Shown: positions 1-11,000 of the stretch, in pieces
How the letters are laid out: each line of letters begins with the position of its first letter
Position numbering within the stretch: position 1 is the first letter of the stretch
Assembly (NCBI RefSeq): GCF_030035675.1
Contig: NC_084482.1
Location: forward strand, 77,103,120 to 77,167,119
Origin: Rhineura floridana
Lineage: Eukaryota > Chordata > Lepidosauria > Squamata > Rhineuridae
Direction: 5' to 3'
Length of the DNA: 64,000 nucleotides
Notes under the pieces: generated by a model
What the model saw: the letters and a program-made list of their open reading frames with translations, nothing else
Told to the model about the DNA's origin: nothing
Database searches by the model: none
Position numbers and translations under genes: made by a program

Positions 1-1090
1 GTACATTAACCCAGTTTGATGAGTAGATTAATTTCCTAATTTTAACTCACCGTGTTTCCATAACATGCACAGCAATCTTGTGCATGTTTATTCAGAAGTG
101 TATCCCACAGTTTTCAGTGCTGCTTACTCCCAGGAAAATGTGAAATAATGGATTTTACATAGGATTGCAAAAATCCCTCATGTGGGACATCAGGACTGTT
201 ATCTATAGATGGGGTCTGATACGCTCCTTGCTATGTCAGTCTTCTTCAAAAAGTAGTGGATGTTAGCAGAGTGATTTGCATAAAGCAGACAGAGTCTCTA
301 GAGAGAAAAGAAAATAATACTTTAGAATAAATGGAAGAAGAACAGAATACAGCTTGAAGAGAAATAAACAGAGGTTTTGTCTTTCTTACAGGGTTTAGGC
401 ATGTTTCATAGCAGGAAGATGTTCAACAACTAAACATACAAGGAAAAACTCCCTCAGAACTACCCAGCCAATCAGAGCATGAGTTACCTCACCAAGGACA
501 ACACTATTCTGATTGGTTATTTATTTATTTATTTTATTAGATTTATATACCGCCCGACTAGCATTACTAAGCAACACCTCCACTCCCCCCTTGTTAAACT
601 GGCTAACTGTAAACAGAATTAACATTTAGATTACTAACTTTCTGCAGTAAGGAAAGTGATGGGAAAATGCAATGGAAAATGTGGGGTAACATTTGCTTGA
701 TGCAACATAGTATAATCTCCCTGCAAACAAATCAGAATGAATGGTCAATATACAGCCAAAGTTTGCAAACTTTGTGCAACCCTGCCCCCCCCCGGATGAA
801 TGCTCAATAAACAGGTTGTCTGGAATCATCCTTTGATTCCCTGTTTTATCAATGAGACCAGGGAGCTGTCTAGCATGTAAAGTTCCATGGCAAGGTTGCT
901 GAAAGTAGGAGGGGAACCAGCAAAGGACTTAGAACCAAAGCACAAGACGAGGGGCTGGACAGAAAGCAGGTGTTGCACTAATAACATCCATGCACCAAAG
1001 TTTTGTATCAGCCCTGCCTCATCCCTTTCTAGACCATCAGTCTAGATCCTGATTTTGAATATACTTAGGGTCATGATTTATTCCACAGCC
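1..1090. other. Left flank, no gene seen
   Basis: No coding region or RNA gene is supported here. The only open frames are short and have no recognisable motif. A short LINE or SINE tail lies at 525-572 and is listed separately. The rest is A/T-rich and unassigned. Confidence 0.5.
525..572 (-). repeat. 3'-tail fragment of an L2-type LINE or MIR-like SINE
   Basis: A run of TTTA units is followed by a 'ttagatttatataccgccc' block. This is the reverse complement of the 'ggcggtatataaat + (AAAT)n' 3' end seen on the L2-type elements elsewhere in the window. Only the last ~50 bp is present, so the parent element cannot be told. Confidence 0.4.
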
Positions 1091-1216
1091 CAACAAAAAA
1101 ATTTTTTTTTTCAGTTGCCAAGGATGCTTGAATGACTTTAGGGTATTTTGGGGGTGCTAAATCCAAAAATGACATTAGTTTTGCCGAATTGGCTCTAGTT
1201 TTTGAGATAATGGATA
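1091..1216 (+). repeat. Left terminal inverted repeat of the DNA transposon
   Basis: It aligns with the reverse complement of 3750-3866. The best-matched block is 'ttggctctagtttttgaga' followed by 'taatggat'. A second matching block, 'ttgcca.gatg.ttga', lies nearer the tip. The outer boundary (CAAC) is inferred from symmetry with the right end. Confidence 0.7.
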
Positions 1217-1362
1217 CCCCTCAAATGACGATTGTACCCCAATATGACCTGTAGCTGCTGACATATGCAGCAGGGTTTGGTCTGTCTTTTTACTCTTGAA
1301 AATTGTTTTGCAAGTTTATCCATTGCATATAATATATTGATACTTTTTTTTTGAAGAGGAAT

Positions 1363-3577
1363 ATGAGTTCGTCACGAAGAGGCTGCTTAAACAATCCTAA
1401 TGCATTCTGCTACATTTGTGGCGAACAGGGCCGGTTCCAAAGGGCTGCCAGGTTGGGCACTGGCCCGAGGGCCCCACAGCTCTAGGAGCCCCTGGGGGCC
1501 CCTCCGCTCCCCTTCCGCGATCCCACGGATCGCAAGACGAGCTTCCGAAGTGCCCGCCATCCCCAGCACTTCACCTACCTTTCTCTGCTGTTCGCGCAGG
1601 GTTGCCATCAATAAAGATGGTGGCTGAGGTTTCCGTAAGGGACTGAAGCCTCTGCCGCCATCTTGGTTGATAGCAGCAATGTGTGCGCTGCATGCCATCA
1701 ACCAAGATGGCAGCAAAGCTTCAGTCCCTTACGGAAACCTCTGCCGCCATCTTTATTGATGGCAACCCTGCGCGAACAGCAGAGAAAGGTAGGTGAAGCG
1801 CTGGGGATGGCGAGGGATGGCGGGGGATGGCGGGTGGTTCGGAAGCTCATCTTGCGATCCACGGGATTGCAGAAGGGAAGCAGAGGGGCCCGGGACAGGC
1901 TAATGCCCAAGGGCCCCCGCATTCCTGGAGCCGGCCCTGGTGGCAAATACACTCTGCAAAAACAAAGGAAAAACATCACTGACTTTGTAAAACAAGCATA
2001 GCTTGCTTATTTTGGAGTGAAGCTTGGAGATCAAGATAAGTCTTGGGCTCCCCATAAGGTTTGCAAAACCTGTGTAGAGTGCCTACGACAGTGGAAAAAT
2101 GGAGAAAGGAAACATTTAAACTTTGGTGTGCCTATGGTGTGGAGAGAGCCGCTAAACCATCACGATGATTGTTATTTTTGTGTTGTGAATGTGAAAGGCT
2201 TCAATCGCTACAAGAAACATAAGTGGGAGTATCCTGATTTGGACTCAGCAAGGCGACCTGTGCCACACAGCGAAGACATTCCCATACTAGTGTTTACCTC
2301 ACTGCCTGACCTTCCATTGTTAGATGTTGAAGAAATGCTGGACGTGGAGTGTAGCACAGGTGGTAGCCCTGGAAGTGGATATGAAGAAAGCTTTTCAACA
2401 CCTGAGCAGTTCTCCCAAAAAGAACTCAATGATCTGATACGAGACCTCAGTCTGTCAAAGCAAGCATCTGAACTTTTAGCATCCAGGCTAATGGAAAAGA
2501 ACTGTCTACAGCCGGAAGCTAACATAACAGCTTATCGGACAAGAGAGGAGAGACTTCTTCCATACTTCAGCCAAGATGAAGAACTTGTATACTGCAATAA
2601 CATTCTTGGACTTCTTCTCCAAATGGGACTACCGGAATATCAACCAGAAGATTGGCGGCTTTTTATAGACAGCTCCACCAGAAGCTTGACGTGTTTTATT
2701 GCACAATGGTAACCGCTATGCATCTCTTCCAATTGCTCACTCAACAAAACTTAAAGAAGAATATGAAAATATCAGAATGGTCTTGCAGAAACTCTGCTAT
2801 CATGAGCACCAGTGGTCTATTTGTGTTGATCTAAAGATGGTGAACTTCTTGCTTTGGCAGCAAAGTGGATACACGAAGTACCCTTGTTTCATCTGCTTGT
2901 GGGATAGTAGCGCAAAGCGAGATCATTGGAAAAAAGTGACATGGCCTTCAAGGGAACATATGACTGTAGGTGCAGCGAACATCATTAAGAAGCCATTGGT
3001 TGTCAGAGAAAAAATCATTCTCCCACCACTCCATATCAAGCTTGGACTGATGAAGCAATTTGTTAAAGTCTTGGACAAAGATGGCGATTGCTTCAAATAC
3101 ATTTGTAGATCGTTCCTTGGACTGACTATGGAAAAACTAAAAGCAGGAATCTTTGATGGTCCTAAAATTTGTAAACTCATCAATGATTTGAATTTCACTA
3201 AATTTATGAATGATGTTGAAGCTTCTACCTTGTGCAGTTATGTCTCAGTTGTCAAGAACTTCTTGGGTAACCACAAAGCAGACAATTATGAAGAATTGGT
3301 GCAAAACATGCTCGCTAACTTTAAACATTTGGGTACTAATATGAGCATAAAGGTACACTATCTCCATAGCCACTTAGACAGGTTTCCGGATAATCTTGGT
3401 GATTTTAGTGAGAAACAAACGGAGAGGTTCCATCAGGATATAAAGGTGATGGAGGAAAGGTATCAAGGCAGATGGGACAGACACATGATGGCAGACTACT
3501 GTTGGATCCTCCAACGTGATTGTCCTGATGCCCCACATAAAATAAAATCATATACACAGCGTTTTTCTATGCATTAA
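1363..3577 (+). pseudogene. Zinc-finger transposase-like protein, interrupted
   Basis: The start ATG at 1363 gives MSSSRRGCLNNPNAFCYICG, then the MITE (1426-1939) intervenes. The frame resumes with a YTL..QRKNITDFVKQA segment. A TAG at 1999-2001 follows and then the long open frame from 2017. Cys pairs CxxC occur at 1408, 2062 (CKTCVEC) and 2170 (CYFC), and again at 2885 (CFIC), suggesting several zinc-binding modules. A single-base deletion near 2695 shifts the frame. The C-terminal half (2699-3577) contains LPPLHIKLGLMKQFVK, KVHYLHSHLDRFP, TERFHQDIKVMEERYQG and MADYCW blocks. These are the most conserved parts of this family as I remember it. Catalytic residues are unknown to me; the clustered H, D and E residues in the last blocks are candidates. 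DNA-binding transposase is inferred from the TIRs, not proven. Confidence 0.72.
1426..1939. mobile_element. hAT-type foldback MITE (514 bp) inserted in the transposase gene
   Basis: The ends are CAGGGCCGGTTCCA and its near-exact inverse TGGAGCCGGCCCTG. The flanking 8-bp duplication is gtggcgaa (1418-1425) and gtggcaaa (1940-1947), matching at 7 of 8 bases. Eight-base duplications and CAGGG tips are hallmarks of hAT elements. Nearly the whole insert is a palindrome centred near 1686, so it can fold into one long hairpin. Open frames on both strands in this interval are palindrome artefacts. The right arm carries three short 'gggatggcg' repeats near 1805-1835. No transposase is encoded. Confidence 0.85.
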
Positions 3578-3749
3578 TTGTGATTATCTGAATCAGCTTA
3601 CTTTGTTTTAATGTTATTATACTGAATACAACGCCATTAGGTATTTCATGTGTTTACTTTTGTATGATTTGAGACAGTTTCCATGTTGTTTGTGGGTTGG
3701 CTATGCCTGACCATTAAATTTTTTGAATTTGTTATGTTTTTCAATGGGG

Positions 3750-3866
3750 GCATCCATTATCTCAAAAATTAGAGCCAATCTAGCGAAACCGATGCCATAT
3801 TCGGAATCAGCGACACAAAGTTACCCTAAAATCGATCAAACATCATTGGCAATAAAATTAGTGTTG
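3750..3866 (-). repeat. Right terminal inverted repeat of the DNA transposon
   Basis: Read on the minus strand it matches 1091-1216 over ~115 bp with scattered differences. The matched blocks include 'agattggctcta' with 'tttttgagataatggat'. Position relative to the transposase stop at 3577 leaves ~170 bp of 3' non-coding DNA. Confidence 0.7.
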
Positions 3867-4783
3867 ACCAGTGAGTTTGAACGTGTAATCTCTGATTGTG
3901 GAGTCCTGGGGTGATTGTAGAGGACTGGAGCTGGGGCATACAGCTACTCATGGGTGTATCCAATTCCCTGACTTTGCAGATTCCCCAGGTGCAGGGTCTT
4001 CCAGTGTGGTAGTGTCAGATTGCTCTTAGGTCCAGTATGTGCCTGGGTTGGTAGACCCATCATCCTATGAGGTTGTGGTTGTGAGTAGTCTTAACTACAG
4101 TAGACAAATTTAAGAAATATAGGTCCTCAGTCTGAAGCAGACTCTGATTTCCACCCCAATACATATGGGCTATACCCCAGAGATAATGGGGACTAAGCAA
4201 GAACCAAGCAGCCTGGCTTCAAAATGCAGTCCTGGTTGCCAAGAGGCTGATCTTGCAAAAATGGAAGGCCCAGAAGTGACCCAATAGATATCACTGATCT
4301 CATGACCTCTTGACCCTTGCAGCCAATAAGAAAGTGATTTAAAAGAGAAAATCTGGGTAACTTTGAATATCTCTGCTTTCTTGACCTGCTTGGGGATTGA
4401 AAAGGTATGTGGGATCTCTGATTAGCTGGGAAAGCTGTCAGAGGCTCTAAGAAAATAGCCCCTTTCCCCTCCTCCTTTTTTTCTTTCTCTGTGCTCTGTT
4501 AATCTATTTGTTAATAATTATGTCATATCATTTGGGCATCTAGAGGTCGGAGCTCTTGGGATGATGGAAAGATATTGGGGGAGCTACAGTTTTGTGGGAA
4601 AGGGATGGATGAGGACAAGAAGGGAGAAATTGCATTTAGTTTGGACAAAATGTTTTGGAGTACAAGTCTTTTTACTGTATTATTATATTTTAAATAAAAT
4701 AGGAATAAAATGAATGGGTCTGCCAGTGACTACCAGCTATGATAGTGAGATAGAGACTCCATGGTCAGAGTCAGTATACCTTT
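3867..4783. other. Unassigned DNA, nothing recognised
   Basis: No gene, RNA or repeat was recognised between the DNA transposon and the L1-type insertion. No open frame has a recognisable domain. Confidence 0.4.
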
Positions 4784-4800
4784 GAGTAACAGATGGTGGG
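4784..4800 (+). repeat. Target-site duplication, left copy (L1-type element)
   Basis: The 17-base word gagtaacagatggtggg is repeated exactly at 6787-6803, immediately after the poly(A) tail. This is the expected product of L1-type target-primed reverse transcription. Confidence 0.93.
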
Positions 4801-5557
4801 GACTTCCGGGAAGGGTGACTTAGCCTGTGCCTGCTTTTGAGACGGGCTCCTGCCTCAAAAGAAGCTTATTCAGATATATCAGTCAGTTTTTTCTTTTTTT
4901 TTTGACTGATTAAACTTCTCCCGGGTAGGGAGAAACGAAGAGATTAACCTCAAAGCCTATTTTTGTTGGGACGACCAGATCTCATTAATTTATGGGACGA
5001 GGTCCAGCCGACGAAGGTGGGACGGATTTTCAACAGCAAGCTCTATCTGTTAAAGCGAACGTTCATCTTATCTTCTAAGAGAGAACGCACTAACAGGCAA
5101 GCACCCTTCTTTCTATATTTTTCTTTTACTTGACTTAAATTGTTGCTGTTTAAAAGAGATTTGCCAGATTGATCGGTTTTTGACATCTCACTGGGGAGCC
5201 GTAACTTCTCTCTGCTACGCACTAATTAATAGCTTATCTCTGTTTTTGTTGCAAAAAGCTGTCCTGGATTTGCATTCTAAAGATACACACAGAAGAGGGA
5301 TTTCTATTCCAGATTTTTATTTTGAAAAATATTATACTGTTTTGAGACTACTCTCTTTTTGGTCTATTTTATTTTGACGAATCTGTTTCTTGACGATTGC
5401 CATTAATTGTTTCGATCCTGGGAACTGCATTTTGTTTACTTAACTATTGGAGAGATAAGGCTGTCTGCTCTGTTTATACTGTGATGTCACCAAGTTTGGA
5501 GTATTAACCCAATTGTTGCTGAAATAAGAAGTGGTTTTCCTATATTTTTCTTTTAAA

Positions 5558-6208
5558 ATGGCAATTAAGAAAGTGGCTGAGAATCTGGAAATAACTATGT
5601 TTCAGAAAATAATGGATGAGATTGAGATAACGAAAATTGAATTGAGTAAAATGAAGCAGGAGATTAAAGATATAAGGGTCCCTGTGAGAGAGGTGACCCT
5701 GGAAGGGGTCCCTGTGAGAGAGGAGACCCCGGAGATTGGAACAGGGGTCCCTGTGAGAGAGGAGACCCTGGAGACTGGAATAGGGGTCCCTGTGAGAGAG
5801 GAGATCCCGGAGATTGGAACAAACGTGGAACAGGAACAAGATTTGGAGTCTATGGACTTTAGAAATAAAATCTATTGTTTGGAACTCAATGTTATCTCTG
5901 AAGAAATTAATGAAGATTCTAGAGATAAAGTTATCAATGGCATGGATTATCTTCTGGACTGGAATGATGTGATGGAGCCCAATATAGAGAAAATCTATGG
6001 AATTATCTGCAGCCATGTGACAATGGAAAAACTTTTAAGAGATGACCCAGTGTATTTTGAAAAAAAGAACAGAGATATGATTTTACAGCAGTATTTCAGC
6101 AACCTATTCAGAATGGATGGCAAGAAAATATTTGGGATAGAGGTAATTCCCATCAGACTCTTACTATATGACTATGGCTTTGACAGCAAGATTATTATGG
6201 AATACTGA
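5558..6208 (+). CDS. L1 ORF1-like RNA-binding protein (intact, 216 aa)
   Basis: I chose the ATG at 5558 because its context (AAAATGG) is good and the frame is open to a TGA at 6206-6208. The first ~40 residues have heptad-like hydrophobic spacing and probably form a short coiled coil. Residues ~41-88 contain a 13-residue repeat of the form GVPVREETPEIGT, present three times plus a partial copy. The remainder has an LESMDFRNKIYCLELNVI block and ends LLLYDYGFDSKIIMEY. This resembles the C-terminal half of squamate L1 ORF1 proteins as I recall them. ORF1 proteins bind L1 RNA and act as chaperones in the ribonucleoprotein. At 216 residues it is shorter than typical ORF1p (~340), so the final part of the C-terminal domain may be missing. 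The frame has no stops or shifts. Confidence 0.68.
   Translation: MAIKKVAENLEITMFQKIMDEIEITKIELSKMKQEIKDIRVPVREVTLEGVPVREETPEIGTGVPVREETLETGIGVPVREEIPEIGTNVEQEQDLESMDFRNKIYCLELNVISEEINEDSRDKVINGMDYLLDWNDVMEPNIEKIYGIICSHVTMEKLLRDDPVYFEKKNRDMILQQYFSNLFRMDGKKIFGIEVIPIRLLLYDYGFDSKIIMEY
5676..5821 (+). repeat. 39-bp in-frame minisatellite inside ORF1
   Basis: Units start at 5705, 5744 and 5783, each 39 bp, preceded by a ~29-bp partial unit at 5676. The period is a multiple of three, so unit gain or loss keeps the frame. The units are nearly identical, implying recent expansion. Confidence 0.85.
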
Positions 6209-6786
6209 TAATGGAAGATTGGATATTGAAATTACTGGACTTAACAAGACTACTGAAGATGGAAGATGGAAAATGGAACTAATAGAGATAATAGAACAAT
6301 GGCTACTGAAATTACTGAACCTAACAGATTCTGATGTGATGGATTAATTGAAATGTTTATTTTGACTATGGTTATGACAATAAGATTATCATAATTAGTA
6401 ATGAGATGGATTAATCGATATGCTTATCTGGAAAAAAAAAATTGATAGATATATTTCTTAAAGAATTGAAACCTCTCTTTGACTTTTTGTGGAAAGAATA
6501 AAGTAATGTTTATGAGATTTGATGATTAAGTAAGATAACTACTGGAGGAAAGTGATTTTATAATATGACTTAAGAGACAGGATTGCTATATATTATAGAC
6601 TTATAACTGATTTGATCTTTGACAAATGGGAAGTCAATATTTTACTCTTTATTTTTTATTTTTGTTTATTTTTTCTTTTTTTCTTTTTGTTTAACTATTT
6701 TTGATTTTGTTTTTTGTCTTTGAATGTTTTATGATTTTGTCTTGTATGTTTTATGAAAATCTGAATAAAAATTATTGAAAAAAAAA

Positions 6787-6803
6787 GAGTAACAGATGGT
6801 GGG
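6787..6803 (+). repeat. Target-site duplication, right copy (L1-type element)
   Basis: Exact copy of 4784-4800, directly abutting the A-rich tail of the element. Confidence 0.93.
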
Positions 6804-7445
6804 AACACACCACAAAAAATGGCTATAACCATTTCTGCTTATACCCTGACTGGCTACTGTTGGGGGAAAAAACTGGACCCTGGCCTAATTTGATGGCTCT
6901 TCTTATATATTTAATCCTGGATTTGATAAATATACATGTCTAAAACTTACTCCTACTTAAGTTTATTTATTAAGAGTGTAATCTTTCCTACCACTAAATT
7001 TAAGAAATCCCTTAACATTTACCAATTTCCACTCAATGATGCCAGTAGGTTGAACTTCAGTGCTTCCCCCTGTGCATACCATTTTCAGTAAGATGACTCT
7101 GAGGGACATTTATGCAGCTGTAAGGGCTCCAGAAGTCTGAAAGAGTGTTTCCCCCTCTAATTTCTCATCAGTATTCATGTCAGTGTTTTTGGCTAATGGA
7201 CAGTCTTGTGCTTCCAGATACACAGCTAAAAATGGACATTGGTGCCAGCTGAATTAGACCTTTCAAGTAGAGATGCTTGGAATCGGTACTCTTCACACAT
7301 CACAGGCCATACGAAACCTTCTGCTCCTGCTGTTTTGCTGCAGCTACCACATCCCATGCTCATGAAGAACAAGAACAGGGGTATTAACATAGGCTGAGAA
7401 ATAGCCACGGTTTTGCTTATCCTTGCCAAGCTTATACTTTATAAT
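6804..7445. other. Unassigned DNA, nothing recognised
   Basis: No gene or repeat is recognised between the L1-type element and the solo LTR. The open frame at 7226-7429 on the minus strand has no recognisable motif. Confidence 0.4.
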
Positions 7446-7449
7446 GTAT

Positions 7450-8012
7450 TGTTGCGCACCTCCCCCAATCTCCGAGTGGTGAGATTTCAGGGGGTCCCTG
7501 CGCCCATCCAGGGTTTGGTTTCCTTTGGGAAGAAGGCCAGCGGAGACTGCGGTGTCTTTATGAAATATGGTTTATTTATGTACACACATTCCAACCTGAG
7601 CTTAGGATGGAGGGGTTCAAGGCATCAGCAGTCTAATATCCAGCTTTTCCATCTAGGTGCAGGGGCATCCTATCACCACGATGCAGGGAGCCAGCCTCTG
7701 CGCATGCCTGCCACCCTAGTTCTCCTAGAACACACACTGCCAACTCCAAAACACACTTCTCCCCGCCCAGGAGTGGGGGGGAGACTCTCCTCCAGTAGAG
7801 TTTAAAATGACAAAAGGATCTTCCCAGCCCCTTTCACCAGTTGCCGGGGCAATTAACAGGCCCCTTAACTACCTGACCACTCTATTTGATTAACAAAGGA
7901 GATTCATCTGGCTAGCAGAGCCAGCCTCCCAGGCATAGGATTCCAAATCAGAGGCTGGAAAGGTGACCCACAGAAATCATCCATTCCAGCCCCCCCCCCC
8001 ATGCTCATAACA
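7450..8012 (-). mobile_element. Solo LTR of a retrovirus-like element (fossil)
   Basis: The 563-bp block begins TGTT and ends AACA and is flanked by the 4-bp duplication GTAT (7446-7449 and 8013-8016). On the minus strand an AATAAA lies near 7573, which sets the orientation. No internal coding region or second LTR is present, so it is a solo LTR left by recombination between LTRs. The 4-bp duplication and TG...CA ends fit an endogenous-retrovirus-type LTR. The exact family cannot be named. Confidence 0.75.
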
Positions 8013-8016
8013 GTAT

Positions 8017-11000
8017 ATTCATCCAAGAAGCATATTTTGGCATATACAGAGAGACTTCTTCTAAGAATATGTTACAGAATTTGATAAAAAATTCTTGTTG
8101 CCTGCTTTAGTTTTTTTTTTTTTGGCACTGTGGCCACATTCAGTAGCAATACAGTACTGACATTTGAGAGTGGAAGGTGCAGGGCGTCTGTCAGCTAGCT
8201 ACCTGGCCTGGAATCGGCATCCTGCTTACTTAAGCTGGCAGGAGGAAGGTAGGATGCAAGGGAGCTTGAGCTTTCTCCTGATTTCTTGGTGGGTGTGGAT
8301 TGGCACTGGATCAAAAGACTGCCTGTGGAAGTAGCTGAGGTGGAAGAGTTCTGGCTAAAGGCTTTGCAGGCTGTGGCTACAAGCTGGGACAGGAAAGGAT
8401 GAGATAAGGCCCAAGCCAAGCCAAGCCTCTGCTACTTCCCATTTAAGGTAATTTTTCTTGGTTGCCTTTAGGGGGACACAAGGAGGCATGATATCCTCAG
8501 GAAATGTAACTCAAATGATTACTTTTACTAATCAACACTGGGGACAATTATTTACACAGTAAAATGTCTTTCTTTACTTAACCTCATTATATTGAGCTGA
8601 TATCACACACAGTTCTAATTCCTGTAGAAGTGAAAGGCAGCTTCCATTTTGAATGAAAAGTTAGTTTCCGTTAGAGCTGAGCGCTATGTTTCAAAGTATT
8701 CCCAATGCATAAAACTTTTAATGCCCCATTGGAAAAGGGAGTGCAAGTGGGCAGCTCCAAGGCTAATAGGCAGGAAGCATTAGCCCAGCTGTTCCAAAAT
8801 GGGGAGTGCTGACCCGTTTGCTTTGGGAACAGGGACAGGACCATGTTCCTCTCTCACATCAGTTCAGAGTGAGAACACTATGGCTATGGTTTTCTTCAGT
8901 AACATTACTCTGCAGCCAAATCTGATTGTCTATGATGTCATCACATCTACTATGTGGTCCTTGATTGGCTGGGATCACTTGTTAAGAAATGAAATAAGGT
9001 GGGAAAATAGCACCAAAGCAGGAAATTCAGTGGTTTACGAACAGAAATGAGGTAGGACTAAGGGTTGGGGATAGGTTCAATACCTGCTGCAGATTATTAC
9101 CATTCAGTTGTTGCAGGCAGGATTCAAAAAGAAGCACTTACACCTGGCTGCTTCTAGAAGAAAATTTAAATGTAGTCAGTTGTATGCACTCTGTCCTACT
9201 CTGTACAATTTTGTTGTTCTTTGAAAATAACATATTCAAAAAGCTTCACAGTAATGCTGATGCTTGCACTGTATGTTTGCTTGATTTGTGATTATACTTC
9301 TGGCAGACTATCTCTTCTGTTCGGATAGCCCCATAGCCTGTGTGCCAGCCAGACCTCAGAATTCTGCATAATAACAAAGTATTATTATACTGTTATAACA
9401 AAATATTACACTTTCAATCTAACCCATAGATTCACATATGCTCTGATGTACATGTGGAGCTGTTGCATGTGCAGGCCATCTCATTATTTTAGTAGAGGCA
9501 GTAAATCCATCCATGCGTGCAAAGGAACGTACTTGTGAATCTTCTATCTCCACTGAAATGAATGAGAAAGCCATTGCAGGGAGAGGTACTTTTGTGCCTG
9601 TTTGAATTAGAATGTGTATCTCTATTACAAGGATATTGTTCAAATACTGTCCATCAATGAATTGCAAAAGCTCTCCTTGGACATTCAATTTCCCCATGCA
9701 ATTAGAATAGTATGAGTGAGAGTGTGGATGTGCTGGCTAGTCCTGCCTCTTCCATCATGTCCCTGTGCCCAGCTCCACTGTCCTCCCTATGTTGAAGGGC
9801 AAATGTCTGCAGTGGCCAGCCTGATGTACTCATGGAGGCTTTACACAATTTAGAATCCTGATGATGCAGGATTCTGTTCCTTTTGCTACTACACTACAGG
9901 GAACAATGATCACTCAAGATCTTGTCATTTATCTTCCATTTTCAAGTTTTGTGGTTGCATTTGATACAGCAACTGTAACTATATGCATAAGATAAAAAGT
10001 TATTTTTATCAAATGACTAAAAAGATTGATGAGTGTAGCATTGTGGTTAATGACTGGGACCCTGCTGTTAGGACAAATTCAGTCAAGAGAATACTGGTTA
10101 ACAAGAATGTAAAAAAAAAAAAAAAAGACCAAAAGAGGTCAGAGGTGTGCTGTACAGAGTGAGGAAATGCAGACACCTAATCAGCTGAGTTACTCGAGTT
10201 TTTATTGCAGCACCTGGAGCAGATTCTTATTTTTTTATTTTTGCACCAGCGAATGTGACACATATAGTTGGTTCATTGGGTTTCCTCTGTTATCGTAGTT
10301 TGTAATGAATTACTGCTGGCACCACAGTTTGGGGAAAAAACACCAATTTCTTTTAGTACTTGCATAAAGAAAGCATTATAAAATATAGTATGGGGGGGGA
10401 AAGTCTGTTCTTTGAGGTAACTGAATCCTTTCATCTTATATGTGCATAATCATAGTCTATGTACATGATTTTACCCTAAAATACCACTACTGTTAGCTTG
10501 GAAAAAGAGAGGCCGTATTAACATGGCTGTATCTTTCATCCCAGAAAAAGCTATTTTCTTTAATCAAGGGCATACACATTTTGTACTTCTCAGCCTTGAC
10601 AACATTATTTTAATTATCTGTTTGTGTAGGAACAGGGACTCAATTTTTATTAATGGGACAATTTAGATGATAATGTGGAAAAAAACTATTCTGTGTATTT
10701 TGTTAGAACACATTTGCATTAGTCCAGCAATGGTGAACTATATATAAAAATAAGTTCCCAAGTGGATCATTGGTTTGGATCTGTATGATTAGACGTTTAA
10801 GTGCTTCTGTTGCATTCTGTGCACACTGAATGAACAAGTTGCAAAAGGTGGAGAAACCTATCTGGATAACCATATAAGAGGGAATAATATGAATCAAGCC
10901 TCATGTATAATGAAGACATGAATCACAGGACCAAATTTGGCAGCTGTGCAGCTGAAGAAAGCATCCTGAAACCATGCCTGATACCTAGATTGTTATAGAA

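Larger units (their letters stand above)
1091..3866 (+). mobile_element. Autonomous-type DNA transposon with ~120-bp TIRs, superfamily unassigned
   Basis: The two ends are long imperfect inverted repeats (1091-1216 and 3750-3866). They enclose a transposase-like gene (1363-3577) on the + strand. Both extreme ends read CAAC...GTTG, and no clear target duplication was found outside them. From memory, closely similar predicted proteins recur in Hydra, arthropods and other animals, but I cannot assign the family to a named superfamily. The copy is inactive: a foldback MITE interrupts the gene near its start, and the frame has two further lesions. Total length is ~2.78 kb, or ~2.26 kb without the MITE. 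The high preservation of the reading frame suggests a fairly young insertion. Confidence 0.75.
4801..6786 (+). mobile_element. HAL1-like L1 element: 5' UTR, ORF1 and poly(A), no ORF2
   Basis: Both ends are defined by a perfect 17-bp target duplication. The 5' end starts GACTTCCGGGAAGGG. A ~757-bp leader is followed by an ORF1-like gene (5558-6208), then ~575 bp of T-rich 3' UTR with an AATAAA at 6763, and a short poly(A) tail. No endonuclease or reverse transcriptase is present, and the 1,986-bp length leaves no room for one. The short stretch after the ORF1 stop still resembles degraded coding sequence. Mammalian HAL1 elements have this ORF1-only design and move using the L1 machinery. Calling this the squamate counterpart is inference. 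A deletion derivative of one L1 copy that then moved as a unit would look the same. Confidence 0.8.

Noticed and set aside
1387-2001. Overlapping 75-112 codon frames on both strands
   Set aside because: They fall in the palindromic MITE, where each strand mirrors the other. They are not genes.
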